A stretch of DNA of 64,000 bases from Yamagishiella unicocca (Eukaryota; Chlorophyta; Chlorophyceae; Chlamydomonadales; Volvocaceae). The notes under the pieces were generated by a model that searched no databases, was not told the origin of the DNA, and saw only the letters and a program-made list of their open reading frames with translations. This document shows positions 26,136 to 36,220 of this stretch, in pieces. Positions within the stretch are counted from its first letter, which is position 1. Each line of letters starts with the position of its first letter. The DNA is taken from NCBI GenBank assembly GCA_003116995.1, contig BDSL01000003.1, forward strand, positions 2,356,001 through 2,420,000, given 5' to 3'. The translations under genes were made by a program, and so were the position numbers.

Positions 26136-28274
26136 TACCCACTCAAACAAAGACTACTCCATACTACGTCGACTCCTTTAAGTAATAACTATCCTAAATG
26201 TATATGCAGCCAGCCCTTCCACTGACGCTTGCTACGCAGCCCCCGCAGCTGTGTGTGTACGACCAACCACACATAATGGCCCCATCGATCGGCACCGGTG
26301 GCAAGGCACCGGTGGCAAAATCAAAACCGGTGGCAGCGGTTGCGGCATTCGTGCGATTGCGGATCCGGCGGCGATGCTGTACGATTGGAACGACGTGGCA
26401 GGATTGTCGCTGCCCGGGATGGGTGTGGGCTTAGCGGCGGGCTGGAAGGCCGCGGCGGCGGGTGAGCCGGAGGGGTCCGTGCTTTTTGAGATGAGAGGCG
26501 GCTGGTCCCGATGCTTGCATCGTTGCGGCGCTTCACTGGTTCGTCTGTTGCTGGGCGGTTAGGTTGGTTGGTGGTCGGTTCCTGATAGGGGAGCCTCTAG
26601 TGCAAAGTCCCCCTGGGGTACTGGCTGCTGCTCTGTGTGCCTACGGCCTGTCGATTTGGTGTTCTGGTGGTTTGCCTTTGTTCCGGCGCACGTCGGTCTT
26701 TGTCTCCTCCGTCTTTCACAGAGCCAGGCGATGTGCCCGATGGTTCTACCTCTTGGTCTGGAACCCACTGGAACCGTTACAACGAGAGTCGGTAAGGTTA
26801 CAGGGACCCACTGGAAAGTTTGTTTCGCGCCCTTTTTCGTATTGTTTACGGCCACTTTGGGTGGGAGCTTGCTCCCAAAAAGATGGATGAATCCGGCCTG
26901 GAGGGAGTGCGCTCCGCGGAAGCACTGGCCTGGAGCACTCTCCGCAGGAAGGAGATACCGGCACCGCACCGCACGCTGTACTTGTGAAAGGCCTAGTGAA
27001 AGGCGGTTGCAATCCAGGACGGGTTCCATGCACCGCATGCCAACATACAACACGACTTCTTGATTTGATTTAATGTGTGGTGTTGGATCATCGCTAATAA
27101 CCATGCTGTAGGTGCTGGTCTGGATCCCTGGATCCATAACGAGGCGACGTTTGAGCAGAGGTACGCCTAGCCGTTTCAATAGAGCGCAAGCACAACTAAA
27201 AGTTCCATAGCTTTTAAATCCGCATTTGTCGCCCATACAGCCAGTTGGCGGAGAGCACACCGACAAATGAAATGTTCGGCTTGGGTTTTACTGACCATGT
27301 GATGTACATGTGAATAGCATGGTCATTCCTCAATGCTTTCATCGCAATTTACTACGCAAGGCGCAAGCAATGACAACTGGGACGTGGGATACCCTGGCCG
27401 CAATCGCGTGAGCCGCTTCTCGCAAAGTGTTGCCGTGAAGCTGGCGAATCATGGGGTCCATACAAACGTGTTGTGACGAGCAATAGAGTACTTAGGATTA
27501 TACAGAACTGGGAAACAACTGGGAAATACGTAGAAGAAACCCTAGATTCAATGGCAGAACAAGATGACGGCGTTTATCAACGCCCTTCTCTGGACGCATT
27601 GATCGCGGACCGGGAGGAGTAATGACGGCGTAAGGCCAGGTGACAAGCTTTCCCACGCGCGCAGGAATGGTGCGGTGCGCATCACTGCGTACTTTGCGAG
27701 CAAGCGAGCCTGCGGGGGCGGCATTCATAGTTTACCCTGGATGGATGATTACTGAGATGGCCGCCCGCCTCGCTGCTAGACACGCACCCCCGCACGGCGA
27801 CAGCAGCGTTTCACTGTATGTCCGGCCCCTCCTGTACACAGCGGTACCAGCCACGCACTCAGGCGAGCCTTGCTGCTGACGAGAAGGTCTACCCCAATAC
27901 GTACCTACTTGCTTACATATCACCCCTTATACTCGTTCCGCTTCCAACGTGTGAAGCGGAACGAGTAACCGTACATCCCATGCATACGTTCCCGTACGTG
28001 GTGGGGCCGTGGTTGTGTACGTGGTTGGAACCAGGTAGCAGTATCTCGGCTACTCATTATTGGGAGGCAGGGGATGCTTATACGTACTCCGAGGCTTGCC
28101 ACACGTAGTACGGCTTGCCAAGCAATTATCTGTGGGACCTGCTGGCGCGGTGGGTGAGAGGCGCTATGGGAGCGACCACGCACAGCAGGCGGGGCGAAGG
28201 CCCACCATCGTGTTGGCCATTTTGTGCGTATGGCCACATCCGGTTCTGCATTGCGCACCTGCTCCCACACATTC

Positions 28275-28465
28275 ATACCTTTCTCGGCCTTTTGGCTCAG
28301 ATCATGTGTAGTATCTGTTCTTATAAGCTTAATCGCTTATATGGTCCTCATTGAGGATCTGCGATTAACTTCAGTCTTTCGAGGGGGCGTGGTCAATGGG
28401 GGCGCTTGCGCTCCCGACCCGCCAGCATGGGTGCGGCCTTACACTACCGCTGCAGCCGTGCACCC
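28275..28465 (+). ncRNA. U2 snRNA gene, copy 12 (right edge, diverged)
   Basis: The catalytic and branch-site core is intact. There are two substitutions inside the RNA: C to T at 28358, which turns a G-C pair of stem IIb into G-U, and A to G at 28374, in the Sm-like site (AGTCTTTCG instead of AATCTTTCG). A third substitution at 28477 is just downstream. The unit ends about 65 bp after the RNA. The Sm-site change could weaken Sm-ring binding, so this copy may be poorly functional. Confidence 0.9.
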
Positions 28466-28530
28466 TACCCACTCAATCAAAGACTACTCCATACTACGTC
28501 GACCTTTTAAGTAATAAGTTTCCTAAATTT

Positions 28531-29000
28531 GTGGGGCCTCGGCATCCTCAGCATCCTTTCTTGCGGGTTGTCGCCAGTCGCCTAGTGTGCGGGGGACCGG
28601 CTGAGGTACTGGTGGAGTGTGCGGGGGACCGGCTGAGGTACTGGTGGATTCGTGATCGGCCCGGGTTGTCTTGGGGAGCGGGGTTTCCCGTGCTTCTTAC
28701 TTTCCGGTTCTATATGCGCGTTGAGCCCTGCTTGGGGTCCGTGCATTTCGGGATGAGAGGCGGCTGGTCTCAATGCTTGCATCGTTGCGGCGCTTCACTG
28801 GTTCGTCGGTTGCTGGGCGGCTAAGTCCCCCTGGGGTTCTGGCTGCTGCTCTGTGTGCCTACGGCCTGTCGATTTGGTGTTCTGGTGGTTTGCCTTTGTT
28901 CCGGCGCACGTCGGTCTTTGTCTCCTCCGTCTTTCACAGAGCCAGGCGATGTGCCCGATGGTTCTACCTCTTGGTCTGGAACCCACTGGAACCGTTACAA
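28531..29000 (+). mobile_element. Dispersed element, right-flank copy
   Basis: This is the same element as at 364-761, ending in ggaaccgttacaa. It contains an internal 31-bp direct duplication (about 28586-28647, based on gtgtgcgggggaccggctga). It begins where unit 12 loses similarity, so the array is bracketed by two copies in the same orientation. Confidence 0.6.
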
Positions 29001-29009
29001 CAAAATCCC

Positions 29010-29490
29010 AGACGCAGGGCTGCATCCCGGGGGGTGCCTGCACCAACCAGACTTGCGCCCGTGTCACCCCTGCACTGAGCTGGGTCCCGAGTTGGGCAAT
29101 CACTGCTTGAGCGACCGGGCAGAACCAAAAGTGGTTCAGGCGGGGGGTACCCGCCCCTGGACGCTCCCCAGCCGGCACACCACATCCACAGGGGGCCGCC
29201 GCTACCGTCCGCATATGAGAATTTCCGAGAAGGGGGATCCCATCCACAGACAGCCGCCACCACCCCTCCTTATAGGCAAAGCTCCCACTTCATGCCAGGC
29301 CAGAGCCGCCGAAACACTTGCTGCAGGGCAGTCAGGGCCGCTGGCAGGACAGGCCCGGTACCCCCCAGCGCTTCGCGCACAAACATCTCATGCGCGGCCC
29401 GCCGGGCGTCCGCGATCTCGACCAGCTGCACAGCCGTCCCAACCCGAACAGTCATTTCCCTCAGTGCCAGTGGCGCCCCACCGCCCCGCC
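29010..29490 (-). pseudogene. Remnant of a LINE-type retroelement C-terminal region
   Basis: On the minus strand two adjacent reading frames give fragments with a retroelement look. The first (29490 to 29270) contains ADARRAAHEMFVREALGG. The second (29247 to 29010) contains CGCG, then HFWFCPVAQAVIAQL and VWLVQAPPG, a C/H-rich arrangement like the zinc-knuckle-like tail of algal LINE ORF2 proteins. Frame breaks and stops make it non-functional. A related fragment lies at 39905-40160. Family assignment is from memory of such motifs and is uncertain. Confidence 0.45.
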
Positions 29491-29499
29491 GCCACCCCA

Positions 29500-31350
29500 A
29501 GCTTGTGGTGAGCATGGAGTGTGGTATTGCTTCCGCTGGTATATGCTGATGTGGGAGGTTTCTGCCTTGCTTGTAGTGGCGCTCTGCTGTTCTCACCGGT
29601 TGCACTGCAGTTGAAACTTTGCCTGGGCTGCAGTTGGTGTACTGCTGGTAGGGAGCCCATGAAAGCTGCTTCTCCCTGAGTGGTTGGTTATTGCCGCTGT
29701 TTGTCCTCTCTCTGGGTTGGTCTGGGTTGGAAGGTTTTGGTGATTTACCGCATCTCATGCTGGTGTGTCCTGTTTCCTTTGCCTACTTCGGTGTCAGGCG
29801 GCGGTGCGCACGATGGTTTTCCTTTGGCAGATACTACGAGTGTGTTTGGAATCCGAGGTTTATTCTGCATGTTGGGTCATGTAAAAATAGTATGTTGCTT
29901 AATAGAGTTGCTTGAAGTACGACCCTCGTCTTAATGCCTAGGGTAGGCGGTGGTCGCCTTAAGTATGACACCGAATTTAAGCTGGGCCCTATCGCCATGC
30001 GACCCTAGGTGTCAAACTCCTAATAGGCGGGGATGGCTGTTTGGCTGCTGGCAGGCTGTTTGGCTGACTGATTGGCAGGCTGGAGTGCCCCGTCATGGAT
30101 CCAGTACCTGCTACTACATGAGCGCCACTAACCGCTCAATGTCCCCTACCTGGACCAACATCTATTTAACTCGCCGCAACACGCTCGTTTGTCTCCCATT
30201 GGTACCTGACCACGGCGTTAAGCCGTCGCCTCCTCATTTCACGTTTGGATCTAACCCTAGCTAACGACGGCATTAAGCCGTCGCCCTTTATTTTCACAAA
30301 TTAGAGCTGACGGCAGGATCAAGCCTCGCCTCCCCAGTTCCGGATGGAGCGGACGGCGGCATGGAGCTGTCCGGGCTGCCTGCCATGGGTCCCTGGGTCC
30401 AGAATGAACCGATAGACGGCTGCCGCACAGCTGCCAGCACGGCGCTACCGTCTCCCCTCCCCAAGGGGCCTGACGCAGCCCAAACGACAATCGCACAGAC
30501 TAAGCCGCAATGAAGGATGTCCAAAACAGCTGCCGGCAATGATTTTTGGAGGCCAAACTCGGCTCAGCCACCCAGTTCACAAGGACCTGCATAACCATGC
30601 GAGGGAGGCACGAAACGCACGCACTGGCCGACGCACGCAGCCACGAGGTCGCGGTCCAGGCGCAGGTTAGGACTGGCCCGCTGCAGTCCGGCAGAGCCAG
30701 ACCGAGCAAGCGCGAGCGCCTCAGCTTGCCACGTGCCATATCACCCGTCGCTCCGGGCGCTGCTCCGAGCTGTTTCCAATCGTGGCCGGTAGTTAGCACC
30801 GGTCACGGCGAGATCAACAACGCTGAGCCTGACCCGCAGCCCCCATTCACACGAAACCACTTGCCCCACCGCATCCCATTGCATGCAACGCGCCTACCGG
30901 CCCCCTGGCCCGACACGGAAACACCCCTCACATGCCCCCACACTATCACGACGGGTGCATGACCGCGTCTTATATCTAGCGACTGGTTCCGAATAATATT
31001 ACGCCGGCCGGAGCCTGGCGTGTATTAAGGGGGTGGGGAACTGAGGGGCGGACTCCGCCCCTATATGCCCGCACCACCGGGGAGTCTATTTGCGTGTCTA
31101 TGAACCCAGCAGCTCGTCAACATCAGCCAGAGCCACACCCTCTGGCATCGCGATTTCGAAAAGGTGTTTCGGCGTGTTGTATCACGCTCTGGACTCAGCG
31201 TGATGACGACAATGATCTGTTTCCCGCCAATTCTGCCTGTTCGACATACGCTACTGGCAAACGTCCCTGAAGGCTGTAACTCTGCCGTTGGATTGGGAAC
31301 CGCCCTTGGATTGGGAAATGACTTATCCGCTGTGACCGCCGGACAAGTGG
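29500..31350. other. Gene-poor stretch, no gene recognised
   Basis: ORFs are short and lack recognisable domains. Near 30211-30330 there are two GACGGC-type hairpins (separate entry). The segment 30590-30860 shares a phrase (ctgacccgcagccccc) with 40560-40577, which suggests another dispersed-repeat remnant. No promoter or RNA gene was recognised. Confidence 0.4.
30211..30325. repeat. Short degenerate direct repeats with hairpin GACGGC-attaa-GCCGTC
   Basis: The motif acggcgttaagccgtcgcc at 30213-30231 is repeated as acggcattaagccgtcgcc at 30268-30286, and a degenerate third copy (gacggcaggatcaagcctcgcc) starts at 30310. Each of the first two is a 6-bp-stem inverted repeat with a 5-nt loop. 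Its role is unknown. Confidence 0.5.
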
Positions 31351-31394
31351 ATTAGTGCCCGATGCCCACACTCTGGTGAAGCCCGGGGTGGCAG

Positions 31395-32815
31395 CTAGTG
31401 CCGGACGACGGCGGCCGAGGTGAGGGCGGCGCCGGGCTGGGAGGCTCGGGCGACGGTGGCTGAGGTGAGGGTGACGCCGGGCTGGGCGGCTCGGGCACCG
31501 GCGGCTGAGGCGACGGCGGCTGAGGCGAGGGCGGTGCCGGGCTGGGCAGCTCGGGTGACGGCGGCGCAGGCGAGGGCGGCGCCGGGCTGGGAGGCTCGGG
31601 CGACGGCGGCTGAGGCGAGGGCGGCGCCGGGCTGGGCGGCATGGGCGACGGTGGCTGTAGCGCCAGACGGCGCCGGGCTGGGTGGCTCGGGCGACGGCGG
31701 CTTAGGCGAGGACGGCGCCTGCTGCTGGGTGGCTCGTACGATTGCGGCTGCGGTGAGGGCGGCGCCGGGCTGGGCGGCTCGGGCGACGGCGGCTGAGGCG
31801 AGGGTGGCGCCGGGCTGGGCGGCTCGGGCGATGTCAGCGCAGGCGAGGGCGGCTCCGGGCTGGGCGGCTCGGGCGACGGCGGCTGCAGCGAGGGCGGTGC
31901 CGGGCTGGGCTGCTCGGGCGACGGCGGCTGCGGCTAGGATGGCGCCGGGCTGGGCGGCTCGGGCGACGGTGGCACAGGCGAGGGCGGCGCCGGGTTCGGC
32001 GGCTCGGGCGACGGCCGCCGAGGCGACGGTGGCGCCGCGTTCTGCGGCTCGGGCGACGGCGGCTGCCGCGAGGGCGGCGCCGGGCTGGGCGGCTCGGGCG
32101 ACGGCTGCTGCGATAAGGGCGGCGCCGGGCTCGGCAGCTCGGGCGAAGGCGGCGCAGGCGAGGGCGGCGCCGGGCTCGGCGGCTCGGGCGACGGCGGCTG
32201 CAGCGAGGGCGGCGCCGGGCTGGGCGGCACGGGCGACGGCGGCACAGGCGAGGGTGGCGCCGGGTTGTGCGGCTCGGGCGACGGCTGCTGCGATAAGGGC
32301 GGCGCCGGGCTGGGCGGCTCGGGCGATGGGTGCTGCGATAAGGGCGGCGCCGGGCTGGGCGGCTCGGGCGACGGCGGCTGCGGCGAGGGCGGCGCCGGGC
32401 TGGGCGGCATGGGCGACGGTGGCTGCAGCGTCAGACGGCGCCGGGCTGGGTGGCTCGGGCGATGGCGGCTTAGGCGAGGGTGGCGCCTGCTGCTTAGTGG
32501 CTCGTACGATGGCGGCCGCGGCGAGGGCGGCGCCGGGCTGGGCGGCTCGGGCACCAGCGGCTGCGGCGAGGGCGGCGCCGGGCTGGGCGGCTCGGGCGAC
32601 GGCGGCGCAGGCGAGGGCGGCGCCGGGCTGGGCGGCATGGGCGACGGTGGCTGCGGCGCCAGGCGGCGTCGGGCTGGGCGGTTCGGGCGACGGCGGCTTA
32701 AGCGAGGGCGGCGCCGGGCTGGGCGGCTCGGGCGATGGCGGCTTCGGCAAAGGCGGCGCCGGGCTGGGCGGCTCGGGCACCGGCGGCTGAGATGAGGGCG
32801 GCGCCACAGGCATTC
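31395..32815 (-). pseudogene. Hydroxyproline-rich (PPSP) rod, frame-scrambled
   Basis: The minus strand encodes dozens of [23 protein letters not shown] repeats (about 48 bp per 16 residues), the composition of the rod of volvocine pherophorins and other hydroxyproline-rich cell-wall proteins. No single frame stays in PPSP. From 32813 the rod starts in one frame, moves to another by about 32640, and switches again near 32480 and 31700, before ending in the frame that closes at 31352. The switch points fall in an internally duplicated block (about 31630-31750, 32400-32520, 32635-32720). No globular pherophorin domain flanks it. I read it as a degenerate rod duplicate; sequencing indels in a repetitive region are an alternative. 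Confidence 0.5.
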
Positions 32816-32819
32816 ATTT

Positions 32820-33336
32820 GGCATATTGTCATCCCCGCAACCCGCCATGGTTCCATTGGCAATTCGAGGTGCTTGGCAGGACGCGGTTATTCCTTGCAGA
32901 GTGCCCGTGAGAGGGTTGGCGGTGGCTGCAAGTAGCAAGAAGCGGCGGGAGTGAGAAGTTTTTATCGGGAGGGTGATTTGTTCTGTATATCCATGCATCA
33001 CGCACCGCACCTCGTACGATTTCTCTAGTCCGACATTTTAACGAAGTGCAAACAGATTCACCCCGCAAGCACTAGAACAAGGACTCTGCGCATCTGAAGC
33101 CGCACTTACCGTCCCGACATGCGCCGTTGTCATCCTTGACAGTAAAAGGAACTGCCTCTGTGCCGTAGTTCGTACTGTGCCAGCGATCCCACTGACAATA
33201 GCGATCTGCGCGGAGAAGGCGTATCAATTAACGGTTGTTTGGGAGGTTATGTTGTTATATCCTATAAACCTCCACCTGCAACCCTCAACCTCATCGTCCA
33301 TGTTGCATGTGCATCGTGTCCTTTTGCATCGAGCCA
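32820..33336. other. Intergenic between rod pseudogene and ECM gene
   Basis: I see no recognisable coding or RNA feature. The stretch is less GC-rich than the rod on either side. Confidence 0.4.
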
Positions 33337-35195
33337 TCATATCTCGAATGTACCCTCACTCACTGGCAACGCCGTCGCTCCAGTCCTAATACGTTTTTCG
33401 TTGTAACGGTTACAGTGGGTTCCAGACCAAGAGGTACGTTTGTGTGTCACCCATCGTTGGCTGGCTTCCAGGATTTGGAATAACGGGCACAACTGGCTGA
33501 CAATGTCCTCACTGGACTTGGCACAGGTAGCGCGTTCGTCGCTCCAGTAGAGGCACACCTGGCAGAAGAGCCAGGTGCTGTCGTCGTCTGACACCATGGT
33601 GCACGTGCCGCTGTCCATGTAAACGTCCAGACAATGAGCCTGGTCCGTGCACGTCTTGATGCCGCTCTGCATGGAAGCAAGGACACCATTGTAACCGTTA
33701 CAACAACCACTAGCACCGCACGATACCTTACCACCTTTCAAAGCTTCAAAGTACCCGGCAACGCAGTTAAGCAAGGACAACCGAAAGGGAAAAAGGCAAT
33801 GCAGGATGAAAACATACCGTGGGGTCGCTTGGGTCCATTTGCCTGTAGCTAGTTGCCTGGATCGGCATACGCACAGGGCCGTAATATGCCTGCTGTTGGC
33901 GGGCTCGGAGGTGCAGGTGGCCGTGGAGGCGATCGGGGACGTGGCGGTACAGGAGAAGGAGGACGTGGGCTTGGGGGCTGTAGAACTGGAGGCCGCGGGC
34001 TGGGCGGTGGAGACGGCGGCTGCGGGCTTGGCGGCGGTGATGGCGGCTTGGGGCGACGGCGGCTGCGGCTCGGGCGGCGCCGGGCTGGGCGGCTCGGGCG
34101 ACGGCGGCTGCGGCTCGGGCGGGGCCGGGCTGGGCGGCTCGGGTGATGTTGGCGGTGGCGGAGGCGGAGGTGGTGGCGGAGGCGGATCCATGTAAGGTTC
34201 GGGGCACTCGCAATCTGGCAATGGTAGAGTTAGGGTGATGTCGTCGCTGTATCCCCATGAAGCATTTGCGATTTTCCACATCCATGTCCTGGCAGAAGCA
34301 ACATGACCTCCACCGGTTCGCTGCACACTGAAGCTGGGTTCTGCGTTGCCTCCACCAAAGGCCGGTGTAATGACATCTGCATATGTGCCTGTAAGTTGCG
34401 GCAAAATGGGCGAACGTCAGTTTGAAAAAAGGTAGATGTGATCGCAGCAGGGAGCAACGCACCTTCAGCAGGACCGTCGCTGGCAATCAGATTGTAGCTG
34501 CCGACATCAGGACCGTTAGCCTGGAACTCCAAAACGTGGCTGTCGTCCGTGTACCAAAGCGCGAGGGCACCAACGGGCTGTGGAAGGCTGGTAGGCCCCA
34601 GGTCAACCACCAGGACAAGCCAGCCAGAGTCCTCAGGAAAGTATTGAATAGGCATTGTACAACGCGCGTCGAATACAAGATCTGTTTGGAGTTGTGATGC
34701 GCCGTTCGAAAGACCGTTGAACTGGTATGGAGTAACCGCCAAGCTTCGGTAGTCGTTGTAGCCGCGATGCTTGGGGACCAGGATCTTCACCCAGTCAATG
34801 GATTCCGCATCCACCGTTTTGTTTTGGATCCATTGGCCATATCCGAGTAATGGATTTCACTAATCAGCGCATTGTAACCTGCGACAACGAAGGTGGGGTT
34901 CAGAGCAGGGACACACTTTTGAAGTTTTCCTATGAAACCTGAGGGCGAACGTATGTCAGTGCGCATTTTAGCACAGTAAATGGAAACGGCAAAACAGATG
35001 AAATGGTAACAATCGTGAGCACACATTGTCAACAAGCATGCTGTGGTGGCTGTAAGGTTTCGTGTGCAGACCGCAAGCAACTAACGGAACGATAAAGCTC
35101 ACGGTTGCATGGGTCATAACGCTCCAATGCAGGCGTGTCTGGTGGAGGCAGCTCGGGCGACGGCGGCGCAGGCGAGGGCGGCGCCGGGTCCGGGA
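33337..35195 (-). CDS. Probable cell-wall/ECM glycoprotein with proline-rich rod (apparent frameshifts)
   Basis: Exons by splice signals: a [19 protein letters not shown] segment ending at 35103 (donor GTGAGC), an exon from 34938 (CVPALNPTFVV, GYNALISEI), then IDWVKILVPKHRGYNDYRS and WLVLVVDLG up to 34463, a 74-bp intron 34462-34389, and TYADVITPAFGGG up to CECPEPYMDPPPPP. The rod (34200-33900) leads into a Cys-rich C-terminal domain (about 13 Cys in 90 residues, including SCGASGCCNGYNG and TWLFCQVC). Such a globular-rod-globular layout is typical of volvocine extracellular-matrix proteins, but the globular parts do not show the classic pherophorin FPYCxC motif. Frame changes are needed near 34850 and near 34052. 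The last ~35 codons run into a mobile-element fragment. Start codon and signal peptide were not found. Confidence 0.5.
33401..33437 (-). mobile_element. 3'-terminal fragment of the dispersed element inside the ECM gene 3' end
   Basis: The reverse complement of this stretch (cctcttggtctggaacccac followed by tgtaaccgttacaa) is the 3' end of the element that flanks the U2 array. In the ECM gene frame it encodes TSWSGTHCNRYN close to the stop codon, so the predicted C terminus is partly element-derived. Confidence 0.6.
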
Positions 35196-35316
35196 ACGGA
35201 CGGAGCAGTCGTACATACGTAGGGCGCGGTCGGTGTAGGGCGGGCTGTCTCGGGCCATGTTGCAGGTAGGGGGCCGGGTCCGAGCGATGTAGGGCGGGCT
35301 GTCTCGGGCCATGTTG

Positions 35317-35575
35317 TTCTCAAGACCTGACAATGACGTCCCATGCCGCCAGTGAAGGGAGCCATCTAACCGCGGCAGCGGCTGCGGCACATCTCGTGGC
35401 CACCGCATCGCCAGCATCCGAATGAAGCTCGCTCCGCCGCCTGCAACCTGCCGCGGCGCGGGAGCATTGATTGGTTGGTTGGTTATCTTAGGTCATGCGA
35501 GTAATAATAACGGGAACGACCGCGTGAAGCGCGCTACGTAAGCCCTGTTCGCATATCCCGGATGTCCCAGAAAGA
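35317..35575 (+). repeat. Imperfect direct repeat, copy A
   Basis: It starts tctcaagacctgacaatgac and ends catatcccggat. It matches copy B at 35968-36220 with several insertions and deletions; for example, copy B has an extra ttggcttgcgcccagcag after agggagcc. The pair is separated by about 390 bp. Confidence 0.7.
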
Positions 35576-35967
35576 GCCGATTCCGACAACAAAACCCTAC
35601 CAATGCAATCGCGTGTAACTCGCGAGGAACCTACCTGCCAACGGGGTCTTGTCCGAGCAAAGTCCCCCAGATGATGAATCGCCTCAGCTGCAGGACGAAG
35701 GCGAGTTGCCGTACATCGTTCATTCTTAACAACGCCGACCGATGGAGGTTGAGCTCCGCAGGTTGACAGACGCCCCCGCCTACCTTCGCGGGACCTGAGA
35801 CCCAACGCACATCCCCAACACATGGTTTTTGCCAAAATATTTGTACCCCCGCCCAACATACACATGCCACCCAAGCCCCCACGTGACGACGGCCCCCTGC
35901 TGCCTTCCCAGCCCACCAATCCCACCCGGGAACTCCTTTGGGGAGCCGTACCATTACACCGTCCTCT

Positions 35968-36220
35968 TCTCAAGACCTGACAATGACGTCCCATGCCGCC
36001 AGTGAAGGGAGCCTTGGCTTGCGCCCAGCAGCCATCTAACCGCGGCAGCAGCAGCGGCACATCTCGTGGCCGCCGCATCGCCAGCATCTGAATGAAGGTC
36101 CGGGACCTGTAGCCTGCGGGGAGCCTTGGTTCATTTACATCTTGCGGGTAATAAAAGGGAGCAGCAGCACGCATGCAGCGCGCTCGCGCAAGTCATGTTC
36201 ATCACATATCCCGGATAGCT
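35968..36220 (+). repeat. Imperfect direct repeat, copy B
   Basis: This is the second copy of the segment at 35317. The same start and end motifs are kept. The pair could be the terminal repeats of a very small LTR-type element (TRIM) or a local duplication; I did not find a primer-binding site or polypurine tract. Confidence 0.65.

Larger units (their letters stand above)
1151..28530 (+). repeat. Tandem array of a 2330-bp unit (11 complete and 1 truncated), U2 snRNA cluster
   Basis: Units start at 1151, 3481, 5811, 8140, 10469, 12799, 15129, 17459, 19789, 22119, 24451 and 26783. Unit lengths are 2330 bp, except 2329 for units 3 and 4 and 2332 for units 10 and 11. Unit 12 breaks off near 28530. 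Units differ by only a few bases. Each contains a 14-bp inverted repeat at offset ~1148, a U2 snRNA gene at offset ~1492, three ACCGGTGGCA-type short repeats at offset ~1840 and a 5'-truncated dispersed element in the last ~305 bp. ORFs up to 235 codons repeat with the unit but show no known domain or volvocine-like coding character, so I do not call them genes. Both array edges are inside the window. Confidence 0.97.

Noticed and set aside
1151..28530. Array as CRISPR, rDNA or 5S cluster
   Set aside because: The period is 2330 bp without spacer structure, and no rRNA, 5S or tRNA signature was seen. U1, U4, U5 and U6 motifs were looked for in both orientations and not found; only U2 fits.
31420..32790. 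456-codon Ala/Gly/Arg-rich + strand ORF
   Set aside because: It is the complement of the PPSP rod. The proline-rich strand fits a known volvocine protein class and the + strand frame does not.
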